Source: Paraburkholderia piptadeniae
GTDB lineage: Bacteria > Pseudomonadota > Gammaproteobacteria > Burkholderiales > Burkholderiaceae
Assembly: GCF_900007165.1 (NCBI RefSeq)
Contig: NZ_CYGY02000081.1
Coordinates: forward strand, 1 to 64,000
Direction: 5' to 3'
Length of the DNA stretch: 64,000 bases
Positions 42,175-51,455 of this stretch are shown here, piece by piece (position 1 is the first letter of the stretch; each line of letters begins with the position of its first letter). The notes below the pieces were generated by a model. The model saw only the letters and a program-made list of their open reading frames with translations. It did no database searches and had not been told where the DNA came from. Both the position numbers and the translations under genes were made by a program.

Positions 42175-42639
42175 CTACGTCCGCGTGCGAGGCGGATGCG
42201 CGCGCGCCGTGCACTCGGCGCAGACGCCCTGCAACGCCAGCGTCTTGCCGACGAAGCGCATCCCGAACTTCTTCGCGATCGCGTTGCGCCGGCGATCGAA
42301 CGCCGGGTCCGAGAATTCCTCAACCCGGCCGCACACGACGCACACGAGATGATCGTGCGCCTTGCCCGTATTCAGTTCGTAGAGACTGTGGTGCTTGCCG
42401 AGCGGCACGCTCGCGACGAGTCCGGCATCGACCAGTTGGTTGAGCACGCGGTAGGTGGTCGACAGATTCATCCGCTCGCCGCTCGCCGAGATGCGCCGGT
42501 GAATCTCTTCCGCGCTGTAGTGGCCGTGCTCCGCATGCAGCAGATAGTCGAGCACGGCGGCCTGCGCGGCCGTGCCTGCGAGGCCGGCGCGCTTGAGTGC
42601 GTCGAGGGGAAGTAGCGGCGATGGGGAACGAGGCGGCAT
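42175..42639 (-). CDS. Fur-family metalloregulator
   Basis: A 154-residue Fur-family repressor: winged helix at about 12-85 (YSAEEIHRRISASGERMNLSTTYRVLNQLVDAGLV), then the metal and dimer domain with HDHLVCVVCG and a second Cys pair CAEC. Two CxxC pairs indicate a structural zinc site. Whether it is a second Fur, a Zur or a PerR cannot be decided; the nearby genes (carbonic anhydrase, hopanoids) give no clear regulon. Confidence 0.87.
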   Translation of the reverse strand: MPPRSPSPLLPLDALKRAGLAGTAAQAAVLDYLLHAEHGHYSAEEIHRRISASGERMNLSTTYRVLNQLVDAGLVASVPLGKHHSLYELNTGKAHDHLVCVVCGRVEEFSDPAFDRRRNAIAKKFGMRFVGKTLALQGVCAECTARAHPPRTRT

Positions 42640-42849
42640 GCGCAGCCGTTCGGTATCGATTGGAAGGAGCCGGCTTTTAGCCTATGACATCGGCTCGCAC
42701 ATTTCCGGAACCTAGTTGATTGCGATTCGCGTTCGGAAGCGCGGGCGTTGCGCATGTGCCTGATCTGCTTGATCCTCTTGGTCCACCACGCGACGCAGCA
42801 AGCGCAACCCGCATCGTGCGAATTGCGTGCTGCGGATACCCAGAGTAAA

Positions 42850-43911
42850 TCAGCGCGAAGAACGCTCGCGCTCGACGGTGTCGCGAGACCGCACGCGATG
42901 CTCGGCCGGTCTGAGCGATGGATTCTTGTGCCACGCGTCCTGGCGATTGCGGACGCGGTTGCGAACGAGTTCGACTGCCTGCCACGACGCGAGCGCGACA
43001 CAGCCGAACACGACCTCGCGCATCCGCTTGATGAGCGCAAGCGAAAACGCCGTCTGCTCGTCGACGCCGAACATCCGCGCGAGCAGCACGACGACAGCCT
43101 CCTGCACGCCGAGCCCCGACGGCACGAAAAACGCCGCGTGCCGGGCGGCTTGCGTGAGCGCCTCGACGGCGATTGCGCCGCCGATCGAAACGGGATGCCC
43201 GAGCATCCAGAGCGCGAGATACACCTCGGACGCGCCCAGCACATACCCCGCGAACTGCCACAGAAACGCGCGCAGAAGCAGGCCGGGTTCGCGCAGCAAC
43301 GCATCGATGGCGGCATCGAGCCGCGCGCCGCCCATGCGCTCGACGCCCCAATGCTCGCTCATCGGCAGACGCGCGGACCATCGCTCGATCGCGCGAAAGA
43401 GCCCGCCGCGCCGCAACAGCACGAACACGACGACGGGCAGCGGCAGCGACAGCACGAGCGCCGCGCCGACCGTCACAAGCATCGCGTCGTGCCCCGTCTG
43501 CGCGACGATCATCACGAGACCGATCGCCGCGAACACATACTGGACGGCCATCGTCACCAGCACCTCGACGATCACCGATGCGCCGACGACACTCGCGTCA
43601 TCCGTCCGCCAGCGCGCGAGCCGCACGCCGACGAACTCGCCGCCGATGCTCGCCACCGGCAACAGCCGGCTGACCGCCTCGCGCACCGTCGCGACCCACC
43701 ACAGATATGCGAGCGGCGCGCGCTTGCCGAGGAGCAGCCGCCATGCCTGCGCATCGAGCAGCAGCGGCAACGCATGCAACGGCACGAGCCACAACAGCGC
43801 AAAGCCCGCCGCCCCGATCGCGCGCAGCACATCGTCCATGCCGCCGTGCAGCGCCAGCGCGATCAGCACCGCGATGCCCGCGGGCAACCCCAACCATTTA
43901 AGCCACTTCAT
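42850..43911 (-). CDS. hpnL: HpnL-type flippase-like membrane protein (UPF0104/LPG synthase TM family)
   Basis: A 353-residue protein with about eight membrane segments related to the lysylphosphatidylglycerol synthase TM domain (SRLLPVASIGGEFVGVRLARW; FVPSGLGVQEAVVVLLARMFG). HpnL is the hopanoid-cluster member thought to help move hopanoids across the membrane. Start ATG 43911 (MKWLKWLGL). It follows hpnK by seven bases, the usual order in Burkholderia-type clusters. Residues after 315 are polar and basic. Confidence 0.85.
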   Translation of the reverse strand: MKWLKWLGLPAGIAVLIALALHGGMDDVLRAIGAAGFALLWLVPLHALPLLLDAQAWRLLLGKRAPLAYLWWVATVREAVSRLLPVASIGGEFVGVRLARWRTDDASVVGASVIVEVLVTMAVQYVFAAIGLVMIVAQTGHDAMLVTVGAALVLSLPLPVVVFVLLRRGGLFRAIERWSARLPMSEHWGVERMGGARLDAAIDALLREPGLLLRAFLWQFAGYVLGASEVYLALWMLGHPVSIGGAIAVEALTQAARHAAFFVPSGLGVQEAVVVLLARMFGVDEQTAFSLALIKRMREVVFGCVALASWQAVELVRNRVRNRQDAWHKNPSLRPAEHRVRSRDTVERERSSR

Positions 43912-43918
43912 CACTTCA

Positions 43919-44764
43919 TCATACGTAAGTCCGCTGCGAGAACACATCGGCGAAACCGCCCGTGATGGCCCCGCTCGCGGCAATTGCCGATGCGACGCGC
44001 CCGGACACCAGCGCGTCGAATTCGTCGCTGTGCCGGTATGTCTGCATCGTGGGCGTGATCGCCCCGTCTCCGGCCACGGCCGGATGACCGTAAATCTCTC
44101 CGACCCCTTCCGGCAGCCGCGCGAGCGCGGCGAGCAGCGCCGCTTCGTCGAGCCGCCCCGTCTGCGACATGCCGATCACGTAATCATTGTGCGCGATACC
44201 TGCATTATTCAACTGCTTGCGCACACGAGCCATCCACGGTCTGATCCACGCCGGCGCGCCGGGTTCATACGGCAGACGCATCGCGTTCAACCCAAAGTCG
44301 CTGCCAACCTCGATGATCAGCGCGAGCACTGTCGGATGCAGATGAAAGTGCTTGTGCGTGTTCACGTGATCGAGCTTCAGCCCCGTGTGCGCGAACGCCT
44401 GGAACTGCGCGCGGATTTCCGCCTTCAATTGACGGCGCACTTCCGGGAGCAGGAAAAAACGAAAGCCGTCGCGCACCATCCGGTCGCCGAACCGGCCGTG
44501 CCTGTCGACGAGCGCCGGGACGAGATGCGTCGCCAGCATCGGCACGCCGTCGGCCAGCACGATATGCAGGCCGACGCGCAAGGTCGGATTGCGCTGCGCG
44601 CGCCGCACGGCATCGGCGGCGGCGGGCGCCGCCACCATCAGGCTCGCCGCCGTGAGCACGCCGCTTTGATGCGCGCGCTCGACGGCTTCGTTGATGCGCG
44701 TGTGCAGGCCAAAGTCGTCGGCAGTAACGATCAGTGCGCGTCGGGGCCTGCCCGGCTGCGTCAT
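43919..44764 (-). CDS. hpnK: HpnK deacetylase (YdjC/ChbG fold)
   Basis: A 281-residue YdjC/ChbG-family deacetylase. Metal and catalytic motifs are TADDFGLH near the start and DHVNTHKHFHLHP near residue 130. HpnK removes the acetyl group from N-acetylglucosaminyl-bacteriohopanetetrol, giving glucosaminyl-hopanoid for HpnJ. ATG 44764 overlaps the hpnJ stop. Confidence 0.9.
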   Translation of the reverse strand: MTQPGRPRRALIVTADDFGLHTRINEAVERAHQSGVLTAASLMVAAPAAADAVRRAQRNPTLRVGLHIVLADGVPMLATHLVPALVDRHGRFGDRMVRDGFRFFLLPEVRRQLKAEIRAQFQAFAHTGLKLDHVNTHKHFHLHPTVLALIIEVGSDFGLNAMRLPYEPGAPAWIRPWMARVRKQLNNAGIAHNDYVIGMSQTGRLDEAALLAALARLPEGVGEIYGHPAVAGDGAITPTMQTYRHSDEFDALVSGRVASAIAASGAITGGFADVFSQRTYV

Positions 44765-46185
44765 GCCTCGTGAGCCCGCAGGAAGCGGAAGAACTCGACG
44801 CCTTCGCGCAGGCGCCGCTTCATCATGTCCCAGCTCATCAGCATCTCGCGCACGATTTCCCAGATCTTCGACGGCCGGAAATAGAACTGGCGATAGAACT
44901 GTTCGAGGTGGTGATAGATATCTTCGCGCGACAGATGCGGATACCCAATCGCAGCAAGCTGCACGCCTTCCTTGCTCACGAGGTTGATCACCTTGTTCTC
45001 TTCGAGCCAGCCATTTTCGACGGCCTGCTTGTAGAGCGTCGTGCCCGGATACGGAGCCGCGAGCGACACCTGGATCGTATGTGGATTGATCTCCTTCGCG
45101 TACTCAATCGTCTTCTTGATCGTCTCTTGCGTCTCGCCCGGCAGGCCGAGAATGAAGGTGCCGTGAATCTTGATGCCGAGCTTGCGGCAGTCTTCGGAGA
45201 AGCGGCGCGCGATATCGGTGCGCAGGCCCTTCTTGATGTTCAGCAGGATCTGGTCGTCGCCGGACTCATAGCCGACGAGCAGCAGACGCAGACCGTTTTC
45301 CTTCATGATCTTCAGCGTCGAATACGGCACGTTCGCCTTCGCGTTGCACGACCACGTGACGCCCAGCTTGCCGAGACCGCGCGCGATCTCCTCGACGCGC
45401 GGCTTGAAGTCGGTGAAGGTGTCGTCGTCGAACATGATCTCCTTCACTTCGGGCATGTTGTCGCGAATCCACTTCACTTCTTCGAGCACGTTCTCGACGG
45501 AGCGCGTGCGATAGCGATGGCCGCCCACCGTCTGCGGCCACAGGCAGAACGTGCAGCGCGAGCGGCAGCCGCGTCCCGTGTAGATCGACACATACGGATG
45601 CTTCAGGTAGCCGATGAAGTAGTTGTCGATCTTCAGGTCGCGTTGATAGACGGGCGCGACGAACGGCAGCTCGTCCATGTTTTCGAGGATCGGGCGCGCT
45701 TCGTTGTGCTCGATCGAACCGTCGGCGGCGCGATAGCTCAAGCCCTTGATCTGCGCGAGCGGCAGGCCTTCGGCGAGCTCCTTGCAGGTGAAATCGAATT
45801 CTTCGCGGCAGACGAAGTCGATCGCGTCGCTCGCCGTCAGCGAGTTGTGCGGATCGACGGCCACCTTTGCGCCGACCATGCCGACCATCACCTTCGGCGC
45901 GCGCGCCTTCAGCTGCTCGGCGAAGAGCGCATCCGCCGGGAACGACGGCGTGCTCGTGTGAATGACGACGACCTCGTATTCCGCGGCGATCGCGAGTGTC
46001 GCTTCCACCGACAGGCCATCGGCGGGCGCATCGAGCACCCGGCTGCCCGGCACGAGCGCGGCCGGCTGCGCGAGCCACGTCGGATACCAGAACGAGCGGA
46101 TTTCGCGCTTCGCCTGATAGCGCGACCCCGCGCCGCCATCGAAACCGTCATACGACGGTGCCTGCAAAAATAACGTCTTCTTCAT
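44761..46185 (-). CDS. hpnJ: HpnJ radical SAM enzyme (hopanoid cyclitol ether synthesis)
   Basis: A 474-residue B12-binding-domain radical SAM protein. The N-terminal cobalamin-type domain covers about 40-150 and the radical SAM barrel starts at GRGCRSRCTFCLWPQ, whose three Cys hold the 4Fe-4S cluster; FDDDTFTDF and ILGLPGETQETI are typical B-class blocks. HpnJ contracts glucosamine on bacteriohopanetetrol to the cyclitol ether. It sits between hpnI and hpnK. Confidence 0.92.
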   Translation of the reverse strand: MKKTLFLQAPSYDGFDGGAGSRYQAKREIRSFWYPTWLAQPAALVPGSRVLDAPADGLSVEATLAIAAEYEVVVIHTSTPSFPADALFAEQLKARAPKVMVGMVGAKVAVDPHNSLTASDAIDFVCREEFDFTCKELAEGLPLAQIKGLSYRAADGSIEHNEARPILENMDELPFVAPVYQRDLKIDNYFIGYLKHPYVSIYTGRGCRSRCTFCLWPQTVGGHRYRTRSVENVLEEVKWIRDNMPEVKEIMFDDDTFTDFKPRVEEIARGLGKLGVTWSCNAKANVPYSTLKIMKENGLRLLLVGYESGDDQILLNIKKGLRTDIARRFSEDCRKLGIKIHGTFILGLPGETQETIKKTIEYAKEINPHTIQVSLAAPYPGTTLYKQAVENGWLEENKVINLVSKEGVQLAAIGYPHLSREDIYHHLEQFYRQFYFRPSKIWEIVREMLMSWDMMKRRLREGVEFFRFLRAHEA

Positions 46186-46244
46186 ATTCGTTTTCCACGA
46201 GTTTCAATTGAGCCGAACGCGCAACTGCTGCGGATGCGGCGCGT

Positions 46245-47483
46245 TCAGCGGCCGTCGGATACTTCGAGTGCCTTGACGGGCTCTGGCCGGAACACCGTCG
46301 CCGCGCTGTCCTTTTCCTCGACGGGCATGCGCACGCCGCGCCACACCACGGTCGAGCCAAACGATCCCGCCAGCCATTGCGCGAACATCAGCGCATCGCG
46401 CACCGGCGTCAGCGCGAGATCGCGCCAGAATATGTTCCGCTCGGCGCTCATCATCGCATGCAGGACGACGCGCGCCGAAATTCCCGTCACCGTCGCGACG
46501 ATCAGCGCGATCGACACGGCGGGATGCGCGAGCGCGCCCGGCAAGTGCGCGCCGCCGCGCAGCGCGAACGCGAGCCACGCGCCGCACAGCATCCACGGCA
46601 GCGTGATCGTCACGAACAGGAACGTGAAGCCCGCGCGGTTCACCGAGCGGATCGTGCGCAGCCAGCGCGTCTCGCGATCCCATAGCGCGGGCAGCGTGCA
46701 TTCCGTCACATCCGTTTCGACGACGACGGACGACAGCGCCGTGTTCAAGCCGAGCTCGCGCACATGCCCCGCGAGCCAGTAGTCGTCGGCGAGCGTGTTC
46801 CTCAGACGTCCGAAGCCGCCGATGCGCTCGAGCGTCGCGCGCTTCAACGCGAGCGTCGCGCCAAAGCCGAAGCGCGTCGAACCGAACATATGCGCGACGC
46901 GCACGGACGGCACGAACCATTCGTTGATGAACTGCGCGCCCACGCGCGACCAGAACCCGGCGATACCCTTCGCGCGATACAGGCAGGTGACGATGCCGAC
47001 CTGCGGATCGTCGAGCGGCGCGCACACGCGCTCCAGATAATCGGCTTCGACGGCGATATCGCTGTCTGCGATCACGAATACGTCGTGACGCGCCCATTCG
47101 GCCATGTTGATCAGGTTGCTCACTTTCAGATTCGTGCCGTGGATGCGCGGATCGATCACGAGCGAAATCTGGCGTTCGGGATAGGCGGTCTGCAAGCGAT
47201 GGACGATCGCGACGGCGGGATCGTCCGCGCGCGATACGCCGCAGATCAGTTCGAAGCACGGGTGCGTCTGCTCGCAAAACGTGGCGAGATTCTCGAAGAG
47301 CCTGGGCTCGGCACCGCATAGCGGCTTCAGCACGCTCACGGGCGTCGGCGCGACGCGCCGTTCGGCCGCCGCGACACGCGACATCGACACGATCGAGGCC
47401 ACCACCGCGATGACGGCATACACCGCTGCCCCGAGCGCAAGCGCCGTCGGCAGCCAGTAGATGTGCAGCAGCGCGTCCTGCAT
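46245..47483 (-). CDS. hpnI: HpnI glycosyltransferase (hopanoid)
   Basis: A 412-residue GT2-type membrane glycosyltransferase: N-terminal membrane segment (10-35), catalytic domain (45-270) with VIADSDIAV (DxD), the TLADDYWLAG acidic pair and the late RETRW motif, then C-terminal membrane segments. HpnI adds N-acetylglucosamine to bacteriohopanetetrol, the first step of the side-chain path completed by HpnK and HpnJ. Confidence 0.92.
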   Translation of the reverse strand: MQDALLHIYWLPTALALGAAVYAVIAVVASIVSMSRVAAAERRVAPTPVSVLKPLCGAEPRLFENLATFCEQTHPCFELICGVSRADDPAVAIVHRLQTAYPERQISLVIDPRIHGTNLKVSNLINMAEWARHDVFVIADSDIAVEADYLERVCAPLDDPQVGIVTCLYRAKGIAGFWSRVGAQFINEWFVPSVRVAHMFGSTRFGFGATLALKRATLERIGGFGRLRNTLADDYWLAGHVRELGLNTALSSVVVETDVTECTLPALWDRETRWLRTIRSVNRAGFTFLFVTITLPWMLCGAWLAFALRGGAHLPGALAHPAVSIALIVATVTGISARVVLHAMMSAERNIFWRDLALTPVRDALMFAQWLAGSFGSTVVWRGVRMPVEEKDSAATVFRPEPVKALEVSDGR

Positions 47484-47573
47484 GATTTTAGTTGCTCCGG
47501 CTAAAAGACTTCAGAAGCTGGCTGTCTCGCCGACAGCCGCGCATAAACGGGTGACACACGTCACAGAACGCAG

Positions 47574-47933
47574 TCACCACCCCGTCCTGTTGACGGGAAC
47601 ATAAGGCATGCCGGTGAAATGCAGATGAAGGATAACAAGTCTTCGCGCCGGACACATGGAAGACACACAAACCGCGTTCTCCCGTGGCCCGACGAAACGC
47701 GCATGACGCCGCCAGATGGCCGCGCGGAACGCGATATGCGCCGCGTGGCGCGTGGCAAGAACGGCGGCCAGTAGCAAGGTGAACGTAATCGCACGGAACG
47801 AAGCCGTCTCGAACATCGATTCCGGAAATTTGCAGAAGAAAAGCAGGCTGACGACTGCCACGTCAATGGCCGTCGCAGCAACGGAAGCCGTGACGACGTG
47901 TGCCCGGATCATCTCTACAGTGGTTTGCTTCAT
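47574..47933 (-). CDS. Hypothetical small membrane protein
   Basis: A 119-residue frame from ATG 47933 (MKQTTVEMIRAH) with two hydrophobic stretches (about 12-34 and 43-60) in its first half; the second half is basic. No family is recognised and the ribosome site is weak. It is upstream of hpnI and could be a short-lived or spurious frame. Confidence 0.35.
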   Translation of the reverse strand: MKQTTVEMIRAHVVTASVAATAIDVAVVSLLFFCKFPESMFETASFRAITFTLLLAAVLATRHAAHIAFRAAIWRRHARFVGPRENAVCVSSMCPARRLVILHLHFTGMPYVPVNRTGW

Positions 47934-48156
47934 CACACAGCCAGCCCTACATGGCGCGCACCGGCCCGCTGCGCCGACTCCCCTCGTGTGAAGTTCGCAT
48001 GGCGGTGCGCCGAATTCGAACGTGCCGGAACCTCGCCGGACACCGCACCCCGATGGTAGCGACCCGATTCTGAAGGGAATATTAAGCCCCTTCGATGCAG
48101 TGGCTGTTTCAGATGCCTTGCGACACATTGCTCGTGGCTTACGGCAACTGCGCGAT

Positions 48157-48696
48157 CTACGGGAGCATGCGTTGCAGCACATCGTCCTTCAGAACGATGC
48201 GATGAAAGAGCGCCCCGCCGATGTGCAGCGCGATCAGCGCGAGCAGCACCCAGGCGAGCCATCCGTGCACGTCGCCGAGTGCGTGGCCCGTCTGCGAGCC
48301 GTTCTGCGTCAGGTCTGGATAGCGGACCACGCCGAACAGCTTGACCGCCCAGCCGCGCGACGACGCGTTCGCCCAGCCCGCCAGCGGCACCGCGACGAGC
48401 GTGACGTACAGCAGCGCATGCGTCGCGCGCGAGATGAAGCCGAGTGTGGGCGTCAGCTCGGCGGGCGGAGGCTGGTGCGTGACGCGCCAGAGAATCCGGC
48501 ACGCGACGGCCGCGACGATCGCCGCGCCCACGCCGAGATGCCACGCGATCAGCCCGTCTGGAACGGTATCCCGATGCACGTCCGGCATCGTCCAGCCGAG
48601 CACGAACTGCGCGGCGATCAAAAGCGCCACCAGCCAGTGCAGCAGACGCGCAATGCCGTCGTAGGCGGGGCGTTGCGTGAGGGCATTCAGGTTCAT
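48157..48696 (-). CDS. cybB: Cytochrome b561
   Basis: A 179-residue four-helix di-haem cytochrome b561 of the inner membrane. Haem ligands are in RLLHWLVALLIAAQF, AWHLGVGAAI, ATHALLYVTL and DVHGWLAWVLLALIALHIGGALFHR. Such proteins pass electrons between ubiquinol and superoxide or periplasmic acceptors. It is divergent from a two-component system that probably controls it. Confidence 0.9.
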   Translation of the reverse strand: MNLNALTQRPAYDGIARLLHWLVALLIAAQFVLGWTMPDVHRDTVPDGLIAWHLGVGAAIVAAVACRILWRVTHQPPPAELTPTLGFISRATHALLYVTLVAVPLAGWANASSRGWAVKLFGVVRYPDLTQNGSQTGHALGDVHGWLAWVLLALIALHIGGALFHRIVLKDDVLQRMLP

Positions 48697-48805
48697 CTTC
48701 TACCTCGTCGTGAAGGGGCGGCGCCGTTGCCGCAAGCGGGTACGGCGCGATGCTAACGGCTAAATCTGAAGAAATGCTTAAGCCCTGTCGATGCCGCGAC
48801 GCCCA

Positions 48806-48826
48806 CGTATACATATATGTCATACG
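48806..48826. promoter_or_regulatory. Palindromic site in the cybB / response-regulator divergent promoter
   Basis: ACATATATGT (48811-48820) is a perfect 10-bp palindrome flanked by CGTAT (48806-48810) and ATACG (48822-48826). It lies 44 bases before the regulator start and 110 from cybB, a likely control site, though a TATA-like -10 is also possible. Confidence 0.4.
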
Positions 48827-48869
48827 CGATAGACTCTCATCAAACAGACCCAAAACAGATTTCACATCC

Positions 48870-49529
48870 ATGCGCATCCTACTCGTCGAAGATGACGACC
48901 TGATCGGCAGCGGGCTCGAAGTCGCGTTGCGCAATGCCGGCTTTACGGTCGATTGGGCGCGCGATGGCCAGCATGCGGAAGTCGCGCTGGCGACCACGCC
49001 CTATGCGCTGCTGATCCTCGATCTGGGCTTGCCGAAGCTCTCCGGCATGGACCTGCTCAAAGGGCTGCGCCTGCGCGGCAATGACATTCCCGTGCTGGTG
49101 CTGACGGCGAAAGACACGGCCGCCGACAAGGTGCGCGGCCTCGACGCCGGCGCCGACGACTACCTCGGCAAGCCGTTCGATCTCGCCGAGCTGGTTTCGC
49201 GCTGCCGCGCGCTGATCCGCCGCTCGCAAGGCCGCAGCACCGACGTTATTGCGTGGCGTGGTCTGACCGTGGACCCGGTCGCGCAAACGGTTTCGAAGGG
49301 CGGCGTGCGTGTGCCGCTCACGGCGCGCGAATGGGCCGTGCTGATCCACCTGCTCACGCATGCGGGCGTGCCGCAGCCGCGTTCGCGCATCGAGGAAAGC
49401 CTGTACGGGTGGCACGAGGAAGTCGAGAGCAACGCGATCGAAGTGCACGTGTCGAACCTGCGCAAGAAGCTCGGCGGCGACGTGATCCGCACGGTGCGCG
49501 GCTTCGGCTACGTCGTGGACAAAGCATGA
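48870..49529 (+). CDS. OmpR-family response regulator (QseB/PmrA type)
   Basis: A 219-residue regulator. The receiver domain covers 1-115 (acidic LVEDDD, phospho-Asp in LLILDLGLPKLSG, Lys in DYLGKPF) and the winged-helix DNA-binding domain about 125-218 (LTAREWAVLIHLLTHAGVP; VEVHVSNLRKKL-like EVHVSNLRKKLGG). ATG 48870 begins the conserved MRILLVEDDD. The sensor kinase gene overlaps its stop. Confidence 0.92.
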   Translation: MRILLVEDDDLIGSGLEVALRNAGFTVDWARDGQHAEVALATTPYALLILDLGLPKLSGMDLLKGLRLRGNDIPVLVLTAKDTAADKVRGLDAGADDYLGKPFDLAELVSRCRALIRRSQGRSTDVIAWRGLTVDPVAQTVSKGGVRVPLTAREWAVLIHLLTHAGVPQPRSRIEESLYGWHEEVESNAIEVHVSNLRKKLGGDVIRTVRGFGYVVDKA

Positions 49530-50968
49530 CGGGAACGCGCTCGACGTCGATCCGCCGCCGGCTGATGTGGCTGATTCTCGTCAGCGTCGGCGCCGTATGG
49601 GCGGTGATGTTCGCGTGGAGCTTCACCAACGCGACGCGCGAAGTCGACGAGTGGGACGACGCGCGCCTGATCCAGCTCGCGCATCTGCTGATCCAGCTCG
49701 ATGCGGCCAATCTCGCGAAACTGGCCGCGGCGGGCATCGACGTGCGCAACGAATACACGCGAGCGTCGCCCGCCGTCTACGACGACAGCGATGCTCAGCC
49801 GCGCTATGCGCTCTTCGAGATGAGCGATGCGGCGGGCCGGCTGATCGTCGAAAGCCCCGGCCTCGCGTCGCTGAAAACGTCCGTCGAGCCGGGCGAGACG
49901 GCTGAAGGTGTGCACCGGCTGACGATCGGCGGAAGCATGTGGCTGGCCTATGCACTGCGCGACAGCGCGACGGGCCGCACCGTGCGCGTGCTGGAGCCTG
50001 CCAATATGCGCAGCGATCTGACGACGGGCGTCGCGAGCCGCATCGCGCGTCCGATGGCCATCGCGCTGCCCGTGCTGGCGCTCTTCATATGGTTCAGCAT
50101 CGGGCATAGCTTCAGGCCGCTGTCGACGATCTCGAAGGCAGTGCGCACGCGCGACGCGCGCAACCTCGATCCGATCCACGTCAATCCGTCGCCCGCCGAA
50201 GTGAAGCCGCTCGTCGACGCGATCAACCAGTTGCTCGCGCGGCTGCAACATTCGATCATGCGCGAGCGCGCATTCACGGCCGACGCGGCGCACGAGCTGA
50301 AGACGCCGCTTGCCGCGATCAAGGTCCAGGCGCAAGTGGCGCTCGCCGCGCAAGACGGCGCGCAGCGTCAACAGGCGATGCACCGGGTGGTCCAGGGCGT
50401 CGACCGCAGCGCGCGTCTCGCCGAGCAACTGCTGCTGCTCGCGCGGCTCGACGAACGCGAGACGGTCACGACGCTGCCCGTCAAGCTGCATGAAGTGGCG
50501 AGCGAGGCGATCGCGTTTCGCGCGCTTCATGCTGAAGAGAAGTCGATGGCCATCGTGCTGGCCGGGGACCGCGACGCCGAAGTGTATGCGGACCGCGTGC
50601 TCGCGCGCACGCTGATCGACAACCTGCTCGACAACGCGATCAAGTACGGCGATGTCGGCGGGCGCGTGCATATCAGCGTGCTAGCCGATGCGCAGAGCGT
50701 CGCGTTGACGGTCTCCGACAACGGCCCGGGCGTTTCCGACGAAGAGCGCCTGCGCCTGACCGACCGCTTCTTCCGCGGCTCGGCGGCAACGGCGAGCGGC
50801 AATGGCAGCGGACTCGGGCTATCGATCGTCGCGCGCATCGCCACGCATTTCGACGCGCAGATTCACATCGGCTCGGGAATCGGGCGGCGTGGGCTCGCGG
50901 TGCAGATTGCGTTTCCGCGCGTCCAGCACGCGCGTGTCGGCCAGGCTGTCGAACCGCTCAGACCATAA
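49526..50968 (+). CDS. Sensor histidine kinase (QseC type)
   Basis: A 480-residue inner-membrane kinase with membrane segments at about 13-33 and 175-195, a periplasmic loop between, HAMP-like linker, phospho-acceptor H-box DAAHELKTPLAAIKVQ, N-box LIDNLLDNAIKYG, and the ATP lid DNGPGV / GSGLGLSI. ATG 49526 overlaps the regulator stop by four bases. Its signal is unknown; the divergent cytochrome b561 hints at a redox or membrane cue. Confidence 0.92.
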   Translation: MTGTRSTSIRRRLMWLILVSVGAVWAVMFAWSFTNATREVDEWDDARLIQLAHLLIQLDAANLAKLAAAGIDVRNEYTRASPAVYDDSDAQPRYALFEMSDAAGRLIVESPGLASLKTSVEPGETAEGVHRLTIGGSMWLAYALRDSATGRTVRVLEPANMRSDLTTGVASRIARPMAIALPVLALFIWFSIGHSFRPLSTISKAVRTRDARNLDPIHVNPSPAEVKPLVDAINQLLARLQHSIMRERAFTADAAHELKTPLAAIKVQAQVALAAQDGAQRQQAMHRVVQGVDRSARLAEQLLLLARLDERETVTTLPVKLHEVASEAIAFRALHAEEKSMAIVLAGDRDAEVYADRVLARTLIDNLLDNAIKYGDVGGRVHISVLADAQSVALTVSDNGPGVSDEERLRLTDRFFRGSAATASGNGSGLGLSIVARIATHFDAQIHIGSGIGRRGLAVQIAFPRVQHARVGQAVEPLRP

Positions 50969-51050
50969 GGGACGCGAGTCGATGCGGCGCATGTGCACGC
51001 CCGCGTGTTCAGAGGAACGCTGAAAAGCCCGGGGTCCAGCCTTCAGGGAT

Positions 51051-51302
51051 TCAGGGAAAGAGCGGCAGCGACATCGACATGTCGGCGCCCGGCGCTTTTT
51101 TTCGCGCGGGCCGCCCGGCTCGCGGCGCGCGCTGCCGGATCGGCGCGCTCGCTCGGTCGAGGCAGCGATACACGCGAACCAGCGCGGATGAGAAAGCGGC
51201 AGGCTGCGCCATCAGGCAAGGCAGCGACGCTTCCAGTTCGATGAGCAACGCCGGCAAGGTCGGAGCCGGGGACTGCGTGGTCTTCCGTGGTCGTTTAGTC
51301 AT
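51051..51302 (-). CDS. Hypothetical small basic protein
   Basis: An 83-residue frame from ATG 51302 (MTKRPRKTTQ) with GAGAGG upstream. Residues 15-50 could be helical (LPALLIELEASLPCLMAQPAAF), followed by an Arg/Ala/Pro-rich tail and the short end MSMSLPLFP. No family is recognised; the good start supports a real gene. Confidence 0.45.
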   Translation of the reverse strand: MTKRPRKTTQSPAPTLPALLIELEASLPCLMAQPAAFSSALVRVYRCLDRASAPIRQRAPRAGRPARKKAPGADMSMSLPLFP

Positions 51303-51455
51303 GGACGCCTCTCTGGAACGCTGCGGGCACTGTATCACAGCCCGGCAACACGTCCTCCCGGACGACGCGTACAGCCTCGAACCACGCGCGCGATGCGGAT
51401 GGTCAGCGATCGTCAGTCGGCTTGTCGACAGGTGGATGCGCCGGGAAGCGCCGCG

